Of a DNA stretch of 64,000 bases, positions 47,941-57,041 are shown in pieces. Each line of letters begins with the position of its first letter. Positions within the stretch are counted from its first letter, which is position 1. The DNA lies in NCBI RefSeq assembly GCF_024105665.1, contig NZ_JAAAMK010000003.1:372001-436000 (forward strand). Direction: 5' to 3'. The notes beneath the pieces were generated by a model that saw only the letters and a program-made list of their open reading frames with translations, had not been told where the DNA came from and did no database searches. The position numbers and the translations under genes are program-made. This DNA is from Aliihoeflea aestuarii (lineage in GTDB: Bacteria; Pseudomonadota; Alphaproteobacteria; Rhizobiales; Rhizobiaceae).

Positions 47941-48096
47941 GCGTTCTGTGCTTCCCGACAGGAGTAACTTAATTCTCGGGGCCTTACTGATCTCTAGGGA
48001 GCTGTCCCTGGCCGGGCTCGTGGGCTCGGACACACGGCGCCCACCTACTTTGTAGGCACCCGGGATCGAACCTCTCCACCGGTTGTCGTGGTTCGC
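47941..48096 (+). ncRNA. ssrS: Probable 6S RNA (SsrS)
   Basis: A region of about 155 nt directly upstream of fau (ygfA), the usual place of 6S RNA. It contains GGGCCTTACTGATCTC, then GGGAGC and CTGGCCGGGCTCGTGGGC as the central-bubble and inner-stem elements seen in alphaproteobacterial 6S RNA. The 5' end GGCGTTCT can pair with the 3' part GGTTCGCC, followed by GCTTTTCC as termination site. A CTATATT -10 element at 47928-47934 fixes the start near 47941. 6S RNA traps sigma-70 RNA polymerase in stationary phase. Ends are approximate. Confidence 0.75.
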
Positions 48097-48180
48097 CGCT
48101 TTTCCTTCGCAACCGTCTTTCGTACCCTTCCGTTAGGGTTTTGCAGGCTAGTTTGCAGGACCGGCGGGAGGGGCATCCAT

Positions 48181-48768
48181 ATGAACCATCGTGAACTGAA
48201 GAAGGCGCTGCGTGTGGAAGCGCTGGCCCGACGGGACGGGCTGGAGCCGCAATGGCGGATCGAGGCGTCGATTTCCATGGCCCGCGCCGCCGATCGGCTC
48301 GCAACGACGCCGGGCATGGTCGTTTCCGGTTTCTGGCCGATGCGCTCGGAGGTCGATGTGCGCCCCCTGATGGCCGCGCTTGCCGATCGGGGCGTGCGGC
48401 TTTGCCTGCCCGCCATCATCGACAAGCAGACGATCGTCTTTCGCGAACTGAAACGCGGCGGCGAGATGATCGACATGGGGTTCGGCACATGGGGGCCGGG
48501 TCCCGATGCACCCGAACTCACCCCCGAACTGATGCTCGTGCCGCTCGCCGCCTTCGATGCGCGCGGCCACCGCATAGGCTACGGAGCGGGCTATTACGAC
48601 CGTGCCATCGAGCGCATGCAGGCGAACGGACACACGCCTCGCCTCGTCGCCATCGCCTTCGATTGCCAGGAGGTCGATGAGGTGCCCGAGCAGCCACATG
48701 ACGTACAGCTTGGCGAAATCCTCACCGAAAGCGGGTTGCGCGCCTTTCCTCAGCCGCTCGGAGCATGA
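48181..48768 (+). CDS. fau: 5-formyltetrahydrofolate cyclo-ligase
   Basis: Encodes 195 residues. The MTHFS family marks are present: FWPMRSEVDVRPLM, RLCLPAIIDKQTIVF, ELMLVPLAAFDARGHRIGYG (shown by its core VPLAAFDARGHR), GAGYYDRAIERM and IAFDCQEVDEVPEQPHD, the ATP-binding GYGAGYYDR loop among them. It recycles 5-formyl-THF to 5,10-methenyl-THF. The position behind 6S RNA is conserved across proteobacteria. It is followed by a short palindrome and the YmdB-like gene. Confidence 0.93.
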   Translation: MNHRELKKALRVEALARRDGLEPQWRIEASISMARAADRLATTPGMVVSGFWPMRSEVDVRPLMAALADRGVRLCLPAIIDKQTIVFRELKRGGEMIDMGFGTWGPGPDAPELTPELMLVPLAAFDARGHRIGYGAGYYDRAIERMQANGHTPRLVAIAFDCQEVDEVPEQPHDVQLGEILTESGLRAFPQPLGA

Positions 48769-48803
48769 TGCAGTCGCAGATATGCGGCAAAATAAGTTCG
48801 ACT

Positions 48804-48845
48804 ATGATGTCGTCCGAAAACCGGTTCCCACTTTTCGCCATCATG
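48804..48845. repeat. Short rhizobial intergenic palindrome
   Basis: ATGATGTCGTCCGAAAA and TTTTCGCCATCAT flank the centre CCGGTTCCCAC. The core CCGAAAACCGGTTCCCAC with TTTTCG is a very common small intergenic element in rhizobia. It lies between fau and the YmdB-like gene. Confidence 0.75.
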
Positions 48846-48859
48846 GTCTATAGGGGGGC

Positions 48860-49684
48860 ATGCGACTTCTTTTCCTTGGCGACATGGTGGGACGGTCGGG
48901 CCGCACGGCGGTCTGGGAACGCCTGCCAGGTCTGATTTCAGACTTCCGGCTCGATTTCGTGATCGTCAACGGCGAGAACGCCGCCGGCGGTTTCGGCATC
49001 ACGGAAGACATCTTCCATTCGACGATCGATGCCGGCGCGGATGTCGTTACCACCGGCAATCATGTCTGGGACCAGCGCGAGGCGCTGCAATTCGCCGCGC
49101 ACGAGGAGCGCTTCCTGCGCCCGGCCAATTTTCCCAAGGGCACGCCCGGCCGCGGCACCGGCCTCTACATGGCGAAGAACGGTGCGCGCGTCCTCGTCTC
49201 CAACATCATGGGCCGGGTCTTCATGCACCCGGAGCTCGACGATCCGTTCAAATGCGCCGAGGAGGAACTCGCCGCCTGCCCGCTCGGCGAACAGGCCGAT
49301 GCCGTGGTCATCGACTTCCACGCCGAGGCGACATCTGAAAAGATGTGCTTCGGCCATTTCGTCGACGGGCGCGCCAGCCTCGTCGTCGGCACGCACACGC
49401 ACCATCCGACCGCCGACCACCAGATTCTGAACGGCGGCACGGCCTATCTCACCGATGCCGGCATGTGCGGCGACTACGATTCCTCGCTCGGCATGGACAA
49501 GGAGGAGCCGCTCAACCGGTTTCTTTCCAAGGTGCCGAAGGGGCGCATGGAGGCCGCCTCCGGCCCGGCCACCATCTGCGGCGTCGGCGTCGACATTTCC
49601 GATCGCACCGGCCTGGCCGAAAAGATCGCGCCGCTCAGGCTCGGCCCCAGGCTCGAAGAGACGGTTCCCGCATTCTGGAACTGA
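48860..49684 (+). CDS. TIGR00282-type metallophosphoesterase (YmdB-like)
   Basis: Encodes 274 residues. The calcineurin-like fold shows GDMVGRSGRTAV, IVNGENAAGGFGIT, TTGNHVWDQREAL, DFHAEATSEKM, VVGTHTHHPTADHQIL and TDAGMCGDYDSSLGM, all ligands of the dinuclear metal site. Homologues such as Bacillus YmdB hydrolyse 2',3'-cyclic nucleotides and affect cell fate; the alphaproteobacterial role is not known. The start is ATG 48860 with a GGGGGG run upstream. It converges with the DUF1801 gene. Confidence 0.9.
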   Translation: MRLLFLGDMVGRSGRTAVWERLPGLISDFRLDFVIVNGENAAGGFGITEDIFHSTIDAGADVVTTGNHVWDQREALQFAAHEERFLRPANFPKGTPGRGTGLYMAKNGARVLVSNIMGRVFMHPELDDPFKCAEEELAACPLGEQADAVVIDFHAEATSEKMCFGHFVDGRASLVVGTHTHHPTADHQILNGGTAYLTDAGMCGDYDSSLGMDKEEPLNRFLSKVPKGRMEAASGPATICGVGVDISDRTGLAEKIAPLRLGPRLEETVPAFWN

Positions 49685-50091
49685 CGTTCAGGGACTCGGC
49701 TGGTCGGGGCCGAGCACGCGCGGCGGCCCGAGCCGTTGTCGCGGCTTTTTAGCAGCGCATATGCCTCGGTAATTAGATCGGCGATCCCTGCGCGATGCTT
49801 GTCGAGATAAGTCGCCGACTTGATCTTGATCGTTCGGGACAGGCTCTTGCCTTTCAATATTTTCCCCGGGTCGTTCAACTCGCTGCCGGTCGCAAATGTC
49901 ATGTTCGCCTTTCCTTTGGCGTCGACATGCAGCTTTACGACGGGTAGGCTCGCGACGAAGTGGGCAAGGTAGAAATGAACACGCCCCTCCGTCAAATCGG
50001 GCAGCGTTTGCAGGACAAGGTCGCGAACGGGCGTGAGCGCCTCGCGCTCTTCCACGGTCTTGTTCGCGCAATAGATTTCGAATTCGTCCAT
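49474..50091 (-). CDS. DUF1801-like protein, 3' end uncertain (possible frameshift)
   Basis: From ATG 50091 the frame encodes MDEFEIYCANKTVEEREALT and a DUF1801-type domain with VVKLHVDAKGKANMTFATG, LNDPGKILKGKSLSRTIKIK and DLITEAYALLK, ending near 49740. The open frame then runs 211 bp antisense into the YmdB-like gene, where its composition is that of a shadow. A one-base shift at the AAAAA run around 49750 would instead stop at 49688-49690, just outside that gene. The product is a small soluble protein of unknown function. Either a frameshift or a genuine long antisense tail explains the overlap. Confidence 0.6.
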   Translation of the reverse strand: MDEFEIYCANKTVEEREALTPVRDLVLQTLPDLTEGRVHFYLAHFVASLPVVKLHVDAKGKANMTFATGSELNDPGKILKGKSLSRTIKIKSATYLDKHRAGIADLITEAYALLKSRDNGSGRRACSAPTSRVPERQFQNAGTVSSSLGPSLSGAIFSARPVRSEMSTPTPQMVAGPEAASMRPFGTLERNRLSGSSLSMPSEES

Positions 50092-50277
50092 GCCGTTTCC
50101 TCGCGTGCGCGTTCGGCGTTCGAAACCTAGCTCGGCAAGCCCGGATCGCCAAATCCCCCCGCATTCACGTCATCCCGTTCCTCGGAAATGTCCTGTGAGT
50201 TGACGTTTCATCCTCTTCCGCCACATACGCTTTGATCCGGGCACCGCACCCGATTTCCTGCGGCTGGGGCTTTCAAA

Positions 50278-51063
50278 ATGGAATGGCTTGCCGGTTATTT
50301 CGACTGGGTGAACGATCCGGCCGCCTGGGTCGCGCTCGCAACCCTGATCGCGCTCGAAGTCGTCCTGGGCATCGACAACCTCATCTTCATCTCGATCCTG
50401 TCGAACAAATTGCCCGAGCATCAACGCGAACGCGCGCGCCGGCTCGGCATCGGCGCGGCGCTGATCATGCGCCTGTTGCTGCTCGCCACGGTCGCCTTCA
50501 TCGTGGGCTTGACCCAGCCGGTCTTCACGCTGTTCGGCGAGCCGTTCTCGTGGAAGGACATCATCCTTCTCGTCGGCGGCCTGTTCCTCGTGTGGAAGGC
50601 AACCAAGGAAATCCACCACACGGTCGATCCCGAGGACCACAAGGAAGACATCGTCGGCCGTACCGCGACGAATACGATGGGCGCGGCGATCTTCCAGATC
50701 CTGCTGCTCGACCTCGTCTTCTCGGTCGATTCCATCATCACCGCCGTCGGCATGACCGAGCATATCGCGATCATGTATATCGCCGTCATCGTCACGGTGA
50801 CGGTGATGCTCATCGCCGCGACGCCTCTTGCCAATTTCATCGCCAAGAACCCCACCATCGTCATGCTGGCGCTGGCGTTCCTGTTGATGATCGGCATGAC
50901 GCTGATCGCCGAAGGCATGGGCTTCCATGTGCCCAAGGGCTACATCTACGCCGCGATGGGCTTCTCGGCGCTGGTCGAAGGCCTCAACATGCTGGCGCGC
51001 CGCCGAAAGGGCGGCGGACATGCAGCGAAGCCGGATGAAAGCGCGCCGAAACTGTCAGGGTAA
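50278..51063 (+). CDS. TerC family integral membrane protein
   Basis: Encodes 261 residues with seven or more hydrophobic segments. The two internal repeats carry the family motifs [15 protein letters not shown] and [15 protein letters not shown] with the conserved Asp residues, and [14 protein letters not shown] follows the first. TerC-type proteins include manganese exporters and partners of secretion; metal export is the most likely role. A soluble basic C-terminal tail RRRKGGG ends the protein. ATG 50278 is the first in the conserved part. No metal riboswitch was recognised in the 186-bp upstream gap. Confidence 0.9.
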   Translation: MEWLAGYFDWVNDPAAWVALATLIALEVVLGIDNLIFISILSNKLPEHQRERARRLGIGAALIMRLLLLATVAFIVGLTQPVFTLFGEPFSWKDIILLVGGLFLVWKATKEIHHTVDPEDHKEDIVGRTATNTMGAAIFQILLLDLVFSVDSIITAVGMTEHIAIMYIAVIVTVTVMLIAATPLANFIAKNPTIVMLALAFLLMIGMTLIAEGMGFHVPKGYIYAAMGFSALVEGLNMLARRRKGGGHAAKPDESAPKLSG

Positions 51064-51106
51064 TCGGCGGCGTTTTCGCCTCGACCTACATGACGAACGG
51101 GACGCC

Positions 51107-51901
51107 TCAAACCCCTTCCAGAATCACCACCGTCGGCCGTCGCGGCAGCGACCGCACGGAAACCTCCAGTGAGCGCCCCTCCCGATAGTCCACCGCAAAA
51201 CCTTCGCCGATCATCGCGGCGAAGGTCGAGATGGGCGTCGAGAAGCGGTGCATCGGCAGGACGATGGAAGATTGCAGCCGTGTCGTGATCTCCGACACGT
51301 CGTTCAGCGACATCGTCATGCCGCCGTCGATCGGAACCATCACCACGTCGAGCCGGCCGATGGCGGCGTAGTGCTCGGGTGCGAGCGCATGGTGCAGGTG
51401 CCCGACATGGCCGATGCACAGGCCCGCGACCTCGAAAATGAAGATCGAATTGCCGCCTTCCTCGATAGTGCCCCAGCGCAGGATGTCGGTCGGCACGTTG
51501 CGGATATAGACGTCGTCCACGACCACCGCGTGTCGGGCCGGTTGCCCGTCGTCGCCCCAGCCGGGCAGGACGTGGTCGATGTCCGGATCGGGGCTGAGCG
51601 TGAAATGCGTCCCGTGCGCGCGGTTCATCGTGATCACGTCGGGCAGCGGATCGGCACCGTAGGCGCCGGAGAAATCCGTCGCGATCCTGACGCCCGCAGG
51701 CGTCTCGATCACATAGGTCGAATGCCCGGCATAGGTGATCGTCACCGTTTCGACTTCAGCCTGCGCCTGCGTGAACGATGCGAAGGTGACGGCGGGAAAT
51801 GCATTGGCTATCGCCATGCACTGGCTCGGAACGGGTGCATCCTGCGCCCATGCCGTGCCGGCTGTAAGAAGGAAGGCGAGGCAGGCGAAGGCGCGGCGCA
51901 T
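51107..51901 (-). CDS. Secreted metallo-beta-lactamase-like protein, degenerate metal site
   Basis: Encodes 264 residues from ATG 51901 with a signal peptide ([19 protein letters not shown], then QDAPV). The fold is suggested by [55 protein letters not shown] and [10 protein letters not shown], as in UlaG-like hydrolases. The usual HxHxDH is replaced by NRAHGTHF, so the metal site differs from the standard one and activity may have changed. Substrate unknown. It converges with the TerC gene. Confidence 0.8.
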   Translation of the reverse strand: MRRAFACLAFLLTAGTAWAQDAPVPSQCMAIANAFPAVTFASFTQAQAEVETVTITYAGHSTYVIETPAGVRIATDFSGAYGADPLPDVITMNRAHGTHFTLSPDPDIDHVLPGWGDDGQPARHAVVVDDVYIRNVPTDILRWGTIEEGGNSIFIFEVAGLCIGHVGHLHHALAPEHYAAIGRLDVVMVPIDGGMTMSLNDVSEITTRLQSSIVLPMHRFSTPISTFAAMIGEGFAVDYREGRSLEVSVRSLPRRPTVVILEGV

Positions 51902-52065
51902 GGGCGAACTCCGGGATGGCGGCGATGCCGCAGCGTAACCCGCCCGGCGCTCGCGCCATCTCACGTTTGCGCGAGCGCCTGAAAGCTCGCTTCTGGACGT
52001 TGCGTCGGCTTTTCACTATAAGCGCCGGCAATTCAAAACATCAAAACCGCTTCGACAGGGGTGCC

Positions 52066-52815
52066 ATGGCAGGCCATTCACAGTTCAAGAACATCATGCA
52101 CCGCAAGGGCCGCCAGGATGCGGTGCGCTCCAAGATGTTCTCAAAACTAGCGCGCGAGATCACCGTCGCGGCCAAGATGGGCACGCCCGATCCCGCCATG
52201 AACCCGCGCCTGCGCCTGGCCGTGCAGAACGCCAAGGCGCAGTCCATGCCCAAGGACAACATCCAGCGCGCCATCAACAAGGCGTCCGTCGGCGATGGCG
52301 ATAATTACGAGGAAGTGCGCTACGAGGGCTATGGTCCGGGCGGCGTCGCAATCATTGTCGAGGCGCTGACCGACAACCGCAACCGCACCGCCTCCAACGT
52401 CCGCGCCGCCTTCACCAAGTCCGGCGGGGCGATGGGTGAATCGGGCTCCGTCGCCTTCATGTTCGATCGCGTCGGCGAGATTTTCTACAAGCCGGAAGCC
52501 GGCGACGCCGACAAGGTCATGGAAGCCGCGATCGAGGCCGGCGCGGAGGATGTTCAGTCCGATGCCGACGGCCACACGATCTATTGCGCCTTCGAGGATT
52601 TCGGCGACGTGACGTCCGCGCTCGAAAGCGCGCTCGGCGAGGCCGAAAGCGTCAAGCCGATCTGGCGTCCGCAGACCGGCACGCCTGTGGACGAGGAAAA
52701 GGCGCAGTCGATTCTGAAACTCATCGGCGTCCTCGACGACGATGACGACGTGCAGAACGTCTATGCCAATTTCGAGGTCGACGAAGCGACGCTCGCCAAA
52801 TTGTCGGCCGCCTGA
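52066..52815 (+). CDS. yebC: YebC/PmpR family protein (translation/transcription factor)
   Basis: Encodes 249 residues. It begins [19 protein letters not shown] and contains [20 protein letters not shown] and [36 protein letters not shown] and FMFDRVG, all diagnostic of the family. Members were named transcriptional regulators; newer work links YebC to translation of proline-rich motifs. ATG 52066 is chosen by the conserved start. Its stop overlaps the start of the next gene (TGATG). Confidence 0.97.
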   Translation: MAGHSQFKNIMHRKGRQDAVRSKMFSKLAREITVAAKMGTPDPAMNPRLRLAVQNAKAQSMPKDNIQRAINKASVGDGDNYEEVRYEGYGPGGVAIIVEALTDNRNRTASNVRAAFTKSGGAMGESGSVAFMFDRVGEIFYKPEAGDADKVMEAAIEAGAEDVQSDADGHTIYCAFEDFGDVTSALESALGEAESVKPIWRPQTGTPVDEEKAQSILKLIGVLDDDDDVQNVYANFEVDEATLAKLSAA

Positions 52816-53093
52816 TGGGCACCGGCCCGGCCATCCGCATCACCTATTGCACGCAATGCAGTTGGCTGTTGCGTGCGGCGTGGATGGCGCAGGAGCTCCT
52901 CTCTACCTTCGGGCAGGATATCGGCGAGGTCGCGCTCGTGCCGGGTACGGGCGGCATCTTCGTCATCGAACTCGACGGCCGGACGATCTGGGACCGGACT
53001 GAGGATGGCGGTTTTCCCGAAGCCAAAATTCTCAAGCAGCGCGTGCGCGACGTGGTCTGGCCGGAACGTGATCTCGGCCACTCCGACCGGTAG
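52815..53093 (+). CDS. SelT/SelW/SelH (Rdx) family thioredoxin-fold protein
   Basis: Encodes 92 residues. YCTQCSWLLRAAWMAQELL gives the CxxC redox motif directly after the first strand, and GGIFVIELDGRTIWDR with DGGFPEAKILKQRVRD completes the Rdx pattern (GxFEV, ExxxFPExKxLKQxVRD). The selenoprotein homologues use CxxU; here both are cysteine. The reaction is unknown, but thiol redox activity is expected. The ATG overlaps the yebC stop, and the stop codon is directly followed by the ATG of the flavoprotein gene. Confidence 0.88.
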   Translation: MGTGPAIRITYCTQCSWLLRAAWMAQELLSTFGQDIGEVALVPGTGGIFVIELDGRTIWDRTEDGGFPEAKILKQRVRDVVWPERDLGHSDR

Positions 53094-54302
53094 ATGCGCA
53101 CGGAAACCTTCGACACGGTGATCCTCGGCGCAGGTGCTGCGGGAATGATGTGCGCGGCGCATGCCGCTTCCCGGGGCGGGCCCGTGCTCATCATCGATCA
53201 TGCGAAATCGCCGGGCGAGAAAATCCGCATTTCCGGCGGCGGGCGCTGCAATTTCACCAATCTTGGCACCACGGCGCGCAATTTCCTCTCGGCCAATCCG
53301 CATTTCGCCAAATCAGCTCTCGGCCGCTATACGCAGCAAGACTTCATCGCGCTCGTGGAGCGCCACGGCATCGCCTGGCACGAAAAGACGCTTGGCCAGC
53401 TTTTCTGCGACGGCTCCTCGAAGGAAATCGTCGCGATGCTGCTTGCCGAGATGGAGCGCGCGGCTTGCGAATTGCGGCTGAGGACGACGCTCGAACGCGT
53501 CGAGCATCGCGACGGCGCGTTTAAACTCACGCTCGGCGGCGATGGCGCTGCCAAAATCTCGTGCCGGAATTTCGTCGTCGCCTGCGGCGGCAAGTCGATC
53601 CCGAAGATGGGCGCGACCGGGCTCGGCTACAAAATCGCCGATCAATTCGGCCTCGCTTTGGCCGAGACCCGCCCCGCGCTCGTGCCTTTGACCTTCGGCG
53701 AGGATGTGCTTGCCGGCTTTCGCGAAATCGCGGGCGTGGCAAGCGACGCGCGGATTTCCAGCGGCAAAACGGCGTTCGACGAGGCGCTGCTGTTCACGCA
53801 TCGCGGATTGTCCGGCCCGGCCATCCTGCAGATTTCATCCTACTGGCGCGAAACGTACCCCATCCGTATCGCGCTCTTGCCGACCGCCGACATCGCCGCG
53901 CTGCTGATCGCGTCCAAGCGCGAAAACCCGCGCCGCGCGATCGCGACCGCGCTCGGCGATATCCTGCCCAAGCGGCTCGCCGCCTATTTTTGCGAGGCGC
54001 AAGGCTGGAGCGGAACGATGGGCGAGGCGAGCGACCGGCGTTTGACCGAGATTGCGGGCGTCCTGCAAGGCTGGGAGGTGTTTCCCGCCGGCTCGGAAGG
54101 TTACCGCACGGCCGAAGTCACGCTCGGCGGCGTCGATACGGGCGGCCTCAACTCACGCACGATGGAGACGAAAACCGTGCCCGGCCTCTATTTCATCGGC
54201 GAAGTAGTTGACGTGACCGGCTGGCTCGGCGGCTACAATTTCCAGTGGGCATGGTCGTCCGGCTGGGCGGCGGGGCAGGGTATTGCGGAGCGGGCGCAAT
54301 AA
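53094..54302 (+). CDS. HI0933/YhiN-type NAD(P)/FAD-dependent oxidoreductase
   Basis: Encodes 402 residues. The FAD loop ILGAGAAGMMCAAHAA, the KIRISGGGRCNFTN motif characteristic of the HI0933 family, VACGGKSIPKMGATGLGYKIA, given by its core GGKSIPKMG, and the C-terminal EVVDVTGWLGGYNFQWAW are all seen. The physiological reaction is not known. The gene has no gap to the CxxC protein before it, so a redox pair with that protein is possible. A strong terminator follows. Confidence 0.9.
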   Translation: MRTETFDTVILGAGAAGMMCAAHAASRGGPVLIIDHAKSPGEKIRISGGGRCNFTNLGTTARNFLSANPHFAKSALGRYTQQDFIALVERHGIAWHEKTLGQLFCDGSSKEIVAMLLAEMERAACELRLRTTLERVEHRDGAFKLTLGGDGAAKISCRNFVVACGGKSIPKMGATGLGYKIADQFGLALAETRPALVPLTFGEDVLAGFREIAGVASDARISSGKTAFDEALLFTHRGLSGPAILQISSYWRETYPIRIALLPTADIAALLIASKRENPRRAIATALGDILPKRLAAYFCEAQGWSGTMGEASDRRLTEIAGVLQGWEVFPAGSEGYRTAEVTLGGVDTGGLNSRTMETKTVPGLYFIGEVVDVTGWLGGYNFQWAWSSGWAAGQGIAERAQ

Positions 54303-54330
54303 AAAAAACCCGCCACGAGGGCGGGTTTTT
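54303..54330. terminator. Bidirectional intrinsic terminator
   Basis: ACCCGCC (54308-54314) pairs with GGCGGGT (54320-54326) around ACGAG, with an A8 run before and T5 after, so it can stop transcription on both strands. It separates the convergent flavoprotein and rpmE genes. Confidence 0.92.
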
Positions 54331-54354
54331 CGCAATCGCAAAATCGCGTCCGGA

Positions 54355-54576
54355 TTAGATACCCAGATTGGCGAACTTGTTCTTGAACTTGGAGACGCGG
54401 CCGCCGCGATCCATCAGGCCCTGCTGGCCACCGGTCCAGGCCGGGTGCGTGGTCGGGTCGATGTCGAGGTTCATCGTGTCGCCTTCCGAGCCCCAGGTGG
54501 AGCGCGTGAAGTATTCGGTTCCGTCGGTCATGACGACCTTGATGTTGTGGTAATCGGGATGAATGTCGGCTTTCAT
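54355..54576 (-). CDS. rpmE: 50S ribosomal protein L31
   Basis: Encodes 73 residues starting [19 protein letters not shown] and ending [10 protein letters not shown] with the conserved HPAWTG and RVSKFKNKF. There is no cysteine, so this is the zinc-free (C-) form of L31 usual in alphaproteobacteria. It is part of the large-subunit central protuberance bridge. The ABC exporter gene is divergent, 138 bp away, the usual neighbour in Rhizobiales. Confidence 0.97.
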   Translation of the reverse strand: MKADIHPDYHNIKVVMTDGTEYFTRSTWGSEGDTMNLDIDPTTHPAWTGGQQGLMDRGGRVSKFKNKFANLGI

Positions 54577-54714
54577 CGATCCTGTTCCTAACTGTAATGT
54601 GGGGAGCACGGAGCCAATGCCTGCGGCGATTGCGCCCGCTCCGGGCACTTGAAGCCTTAACCGCCAGGGTCTAGGGCTTCTGAAAACGTCGGCTGGCCTA
54701 TACAGGAGCCGAAA

Positions 54715-56568
54715 TTGAATCACAAGAGCGCCGCGCGAAAAACGGACGCCGAGCGGAAGGACGCCATGCGACGCGCAGAAACGGACATCGACGCCCGACG
54801 CCGCTCGCTGCGCCCTTTGCGCTCCATGCTTCCCTACATGACGCGCTATCGCGGCAAGATGGCGGGTGCGCTGTTCTTCCTGTCGCTCGCCGCGCTGACC
54901 ACGCTGACCCTGCCGCTCGCCGTTCGGCGCATGATCGATCATGGCTTCGCGCCGCATGACGGGCAATTGATCAGCAATTATTTTTCCATGCTGATCGTCA
55001 TCGCAGTCGTTCTCGCGGCCGCGTCGGCCGGGCGCTATTATTTCGTCATCACGCTTGGCGAGCGCGTCGTCTCGGACATCCGCAGCGCCGTCTTCGCCCA
55101 TGTCGCGCGGCTCTCGCCCGGCTTTTTCGACACGGTCCAGTCCGGCGAGATCGTCTCGCGGCTGACGGCCGATACGACGCAGATCAAATCCGCGCTCGGC
55201 GCGACCGCCTCCGTCGCGCTGCGCAACATCATCCTATGCACCGGCGCGCTGACGATGATGGTCATCACCAGCCCGAAACTGTCGGCACTCGTCATCGCCG
55301 CGATCCCGCTGATCGTCCTGCCACTGATGGCGTTCGGGCGATCGGTGCGGGCCAAGTCGCGCCACGCTCAGGACACGCTCGCCCACGCCACCGCCTATGC
55401 CTCCGAGCAGATCGGTTCGGTGCGCACCTTGCAGGCGTTCACCAACGAAGCGCTGGTCACGGGCCGCTATTCCAACGCCGTCGAGGAAGCCTTCGAGGCG
55501 GCGCGGCTGTCCGTCTTCGCCCGCTCGTTCCTGACTTTCGTCGCGATCCTGACGATCTTTTCCTCCATCGTGGCTGTTCTCTGGTTCGGCTCGCGCGACG
55601 TACTGTCGGGCGACATGAGCGCCGGCACGTTGTCGCAGTTCCTGCTCTATGCTGTGTTCGCGGCGGGCGCGCTCGGCGCCCTGTCGGAAGTCTGGGGCGA
55701 ATTGGCGCAGGCAGCGGGTGCGTCCGAACGCCTGACCGAGCTTCTGGCGGAAAAGCCGATGGTCGCCGTTCCCGCCAACCCCGCTCCGCTGCCCGTACCG
55801 CCGCGCGGCGAGATCGCATTTTCGCATGTCGGTTTCTCCTATCCGGTCCGGCCGGGCCAGTCGGCCTTGCGCGATCTGTCCTTCAAGGTGCAGCCCGGCG
55901 AGACCGTCGCCATCGTCGGCCCGTCGGGCGCGGGCAAGTCGACGCTCTTCTCGCTGCTCTTGCGCTTCTACGATCCCGACAGCGGAACGGTCATGGTGGA
56001 CGGCGTCGATGTCGCGCGGGCCGACCCGGCCGAACTGCGCGCGCGCATCGCCATCGTGCCGCAGGATGTGACGATCTTCGCCGCGACGGCGGCCGAGAAT
56101 ATCGGCTTCGGCCGCCCCGGCGCTTCGGAAGCGGAAATCGAAGCCGCCGCGCGCGAGGCACATGCGGACATTTTCATCCGAAATCTGGACCAGGGGTTCG
56201 AAACCGCGCTCGGCGAGCGCGGCGTCACGCTGTCGGGCGGCCAGCGTCAGCGCGTGGCCATCGCCCGCGCCATCCTGCGCGACGCACCGATCCTGCTTCT
56301 GGACGAAGCGACCTCGGCGCTCGACGCCGAAAGCGAAACCCTCGTTCAGAACGGCCTCGAACGTCTGATGAAGGGCCGCACCACGCTCGTCATCGCGCAT
56401 CGGCTGGCAACCGTCCTCAAAGCCGACCGCATCCTCGTCATGGAAGCCGGCCGCATCGTCGAGGAAGGCACGCATGCCAGCCTCGTCGCCAAAGGCGGCG
56501 TCTACGCCCGCCTCGCGCGGCTTCAGTTCGACGTCGGGGCGGAGGCGTTCAGGGGCGCGGCGGAGTAA
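54715..56568 (+). CDS. ABC exporter, fused permease and ATPase
   Basis: Encodes 617 residues from a TTG start at 54715 preceded by AGGAG six bases upstream; ATG 54766 is the alternative. Residues up to about 350 form six transmembrane helices of the type I exporter fold. The ATPase has Walker [13 protein letters not shown], signature [14 protein letters not shown], Walker [13 protein letters not shown] and the H-loop IAHRLATV. It resembles MsbA/LPS- or drug-exporting half transporters, active as homodimers. Its place beside rpmE is conserved, the substrate unknown. Confidence 0.9.
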   Translation: MNHKSAARKTDAERKDAMRRAETDIDARRRSLRPLRSMLPYMTRYRGKMAGALFFLSLAALTTLTLPLAVRRMIDHGFAPHDGQLISNYFSMLIVIAVVLAAASAGRYYFVITLGERVVSDIRSAVFAHVARLSPGFFDTVQSGEIVSRLTADTTQIKSALGATASVALRNIILCTGALTMMVITSPKLSALVIAAIPLIVLPLMAFGRSVRAKSRHAQDTLAHATAYASEQIGSVRTLQAFTNEALVTGRYSNAVEEAFEAARLSVFARSFLTFVAILTIFSSIVAVLWFGSRDVLSGDMSAGTLSQFLLYAVFAAGALGALSEVWGELAQAAGASERLTELLAEKPMVAVPANPAPLPVPPRGEIAFSHVGFSYPVRPGQSALRDLSFKVQPGETVAIVGPSGAGKSTLFSLLLRFYDPDSGTVMVDGVDVARADPAELRARIAIVPQDVTIFAATAAENIGFGRPGASEAEIEAAAREAHADIFIRNLDQGFETALGERGVTLSGGQRQRVAIARAILRDAPILLLDEATSALDAESETLVQNGLERLMKGRTTLVIAHRLATVLKADRILVMEAGRIVEEGTHASLVAKGGVYARLARLQFDVGAEAFRGAAE

Positions 56569-56579
56569 GTAGAGCCGCC

Positions 56580-57038
56580 TCAGCGCTTCACCGGAATATC
56601 GAAATGCATCACGTCCTCGCGGGTGCCGAGGCCGGTGTAGAGCGCGACGGCGGGATCGTCGCCGTAGTCGGCCTGCACATAGATCACCCACGCACCGCGC
56701 TGCGCCGCGATCTCGCGCAGTTCGTCGATCAGCGCCGTCGCGATTCCCCGCCGACGATGCTGTTCGGGAACCGCCAGATCGTAGATGTAGATTTCCCGCC
56801 GCTCCTGCTCGAACTTTTCGAGTTCGTAGGCGACGAGACCGCCCATTACCTCCGCGCCGTCAGTTAAGACCAGCGCGATGACGTGGTCCTTGGCGAGCAA
56901 AGCCGAAAGATAGGTGTCGGCGGGAGGCTTCGAAGCGTAGCTCTCCGGGTCGTCGAAGGCGGTTGCAAAGAGCCGGTTCAGCTTGCGCAGGAGCGGTTCG
57001 TCACCGGCGGCAAGCCGTCGAATGTGTGGCGCGGTCAT
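56580..57038 (-). CDS. AAC(3)-I-like aminoglycoside N-acetyltransferase homologue
   Basis: Encodes 152 residues, the length of AAC(3)-I enzymes. The central part is strikingly similar to them: ELEKFEQERREIYIYDLAV, EQHRRRGIATALIDELRE, WVIYVQADYGDDPAVALYT and GTREDVMHFDI. The acetyl-CoA loop is HRRRGIATAL. Known AAC(3)-I enzymes acetylate gentamicin-type drugs at N3, but this gene sits in an ordinary chromosomal operon after an M20 hydrolase (3 bp gap), without integron or transposon marks. It may have another natural substrate; resistance is not proved. Confidence 0.85.
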   Translation of the reverse strand: MTAPHIRRLAAGDEPLLRKLNRLFATAFDDPESYASKPPADTYLSALLAKDHVIALVLTDGAEVMGGLVAYELEKFEQERREIYIYDLAVPEQHRRRGIATALIDELREIAAQRGAWVIYVQADYGDDPAVALYTGLGTREDVMHFDIPVKR

Positions 57039-57041
57039 CGG

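Noticed and set aside
48050-48090. tRNA gene on the minus strand suggested by GGTTCGATCCC
   Set aside because: The flanking bases do not form a T-stem, there is no cloverleaf and the region fits 6S RNA.
50092-50277. Manganese (yybP-ykoY) riboswitch upstream of the TerC gene
   Set aside because: The conserved loop sequences of that riboswitch could not be found.
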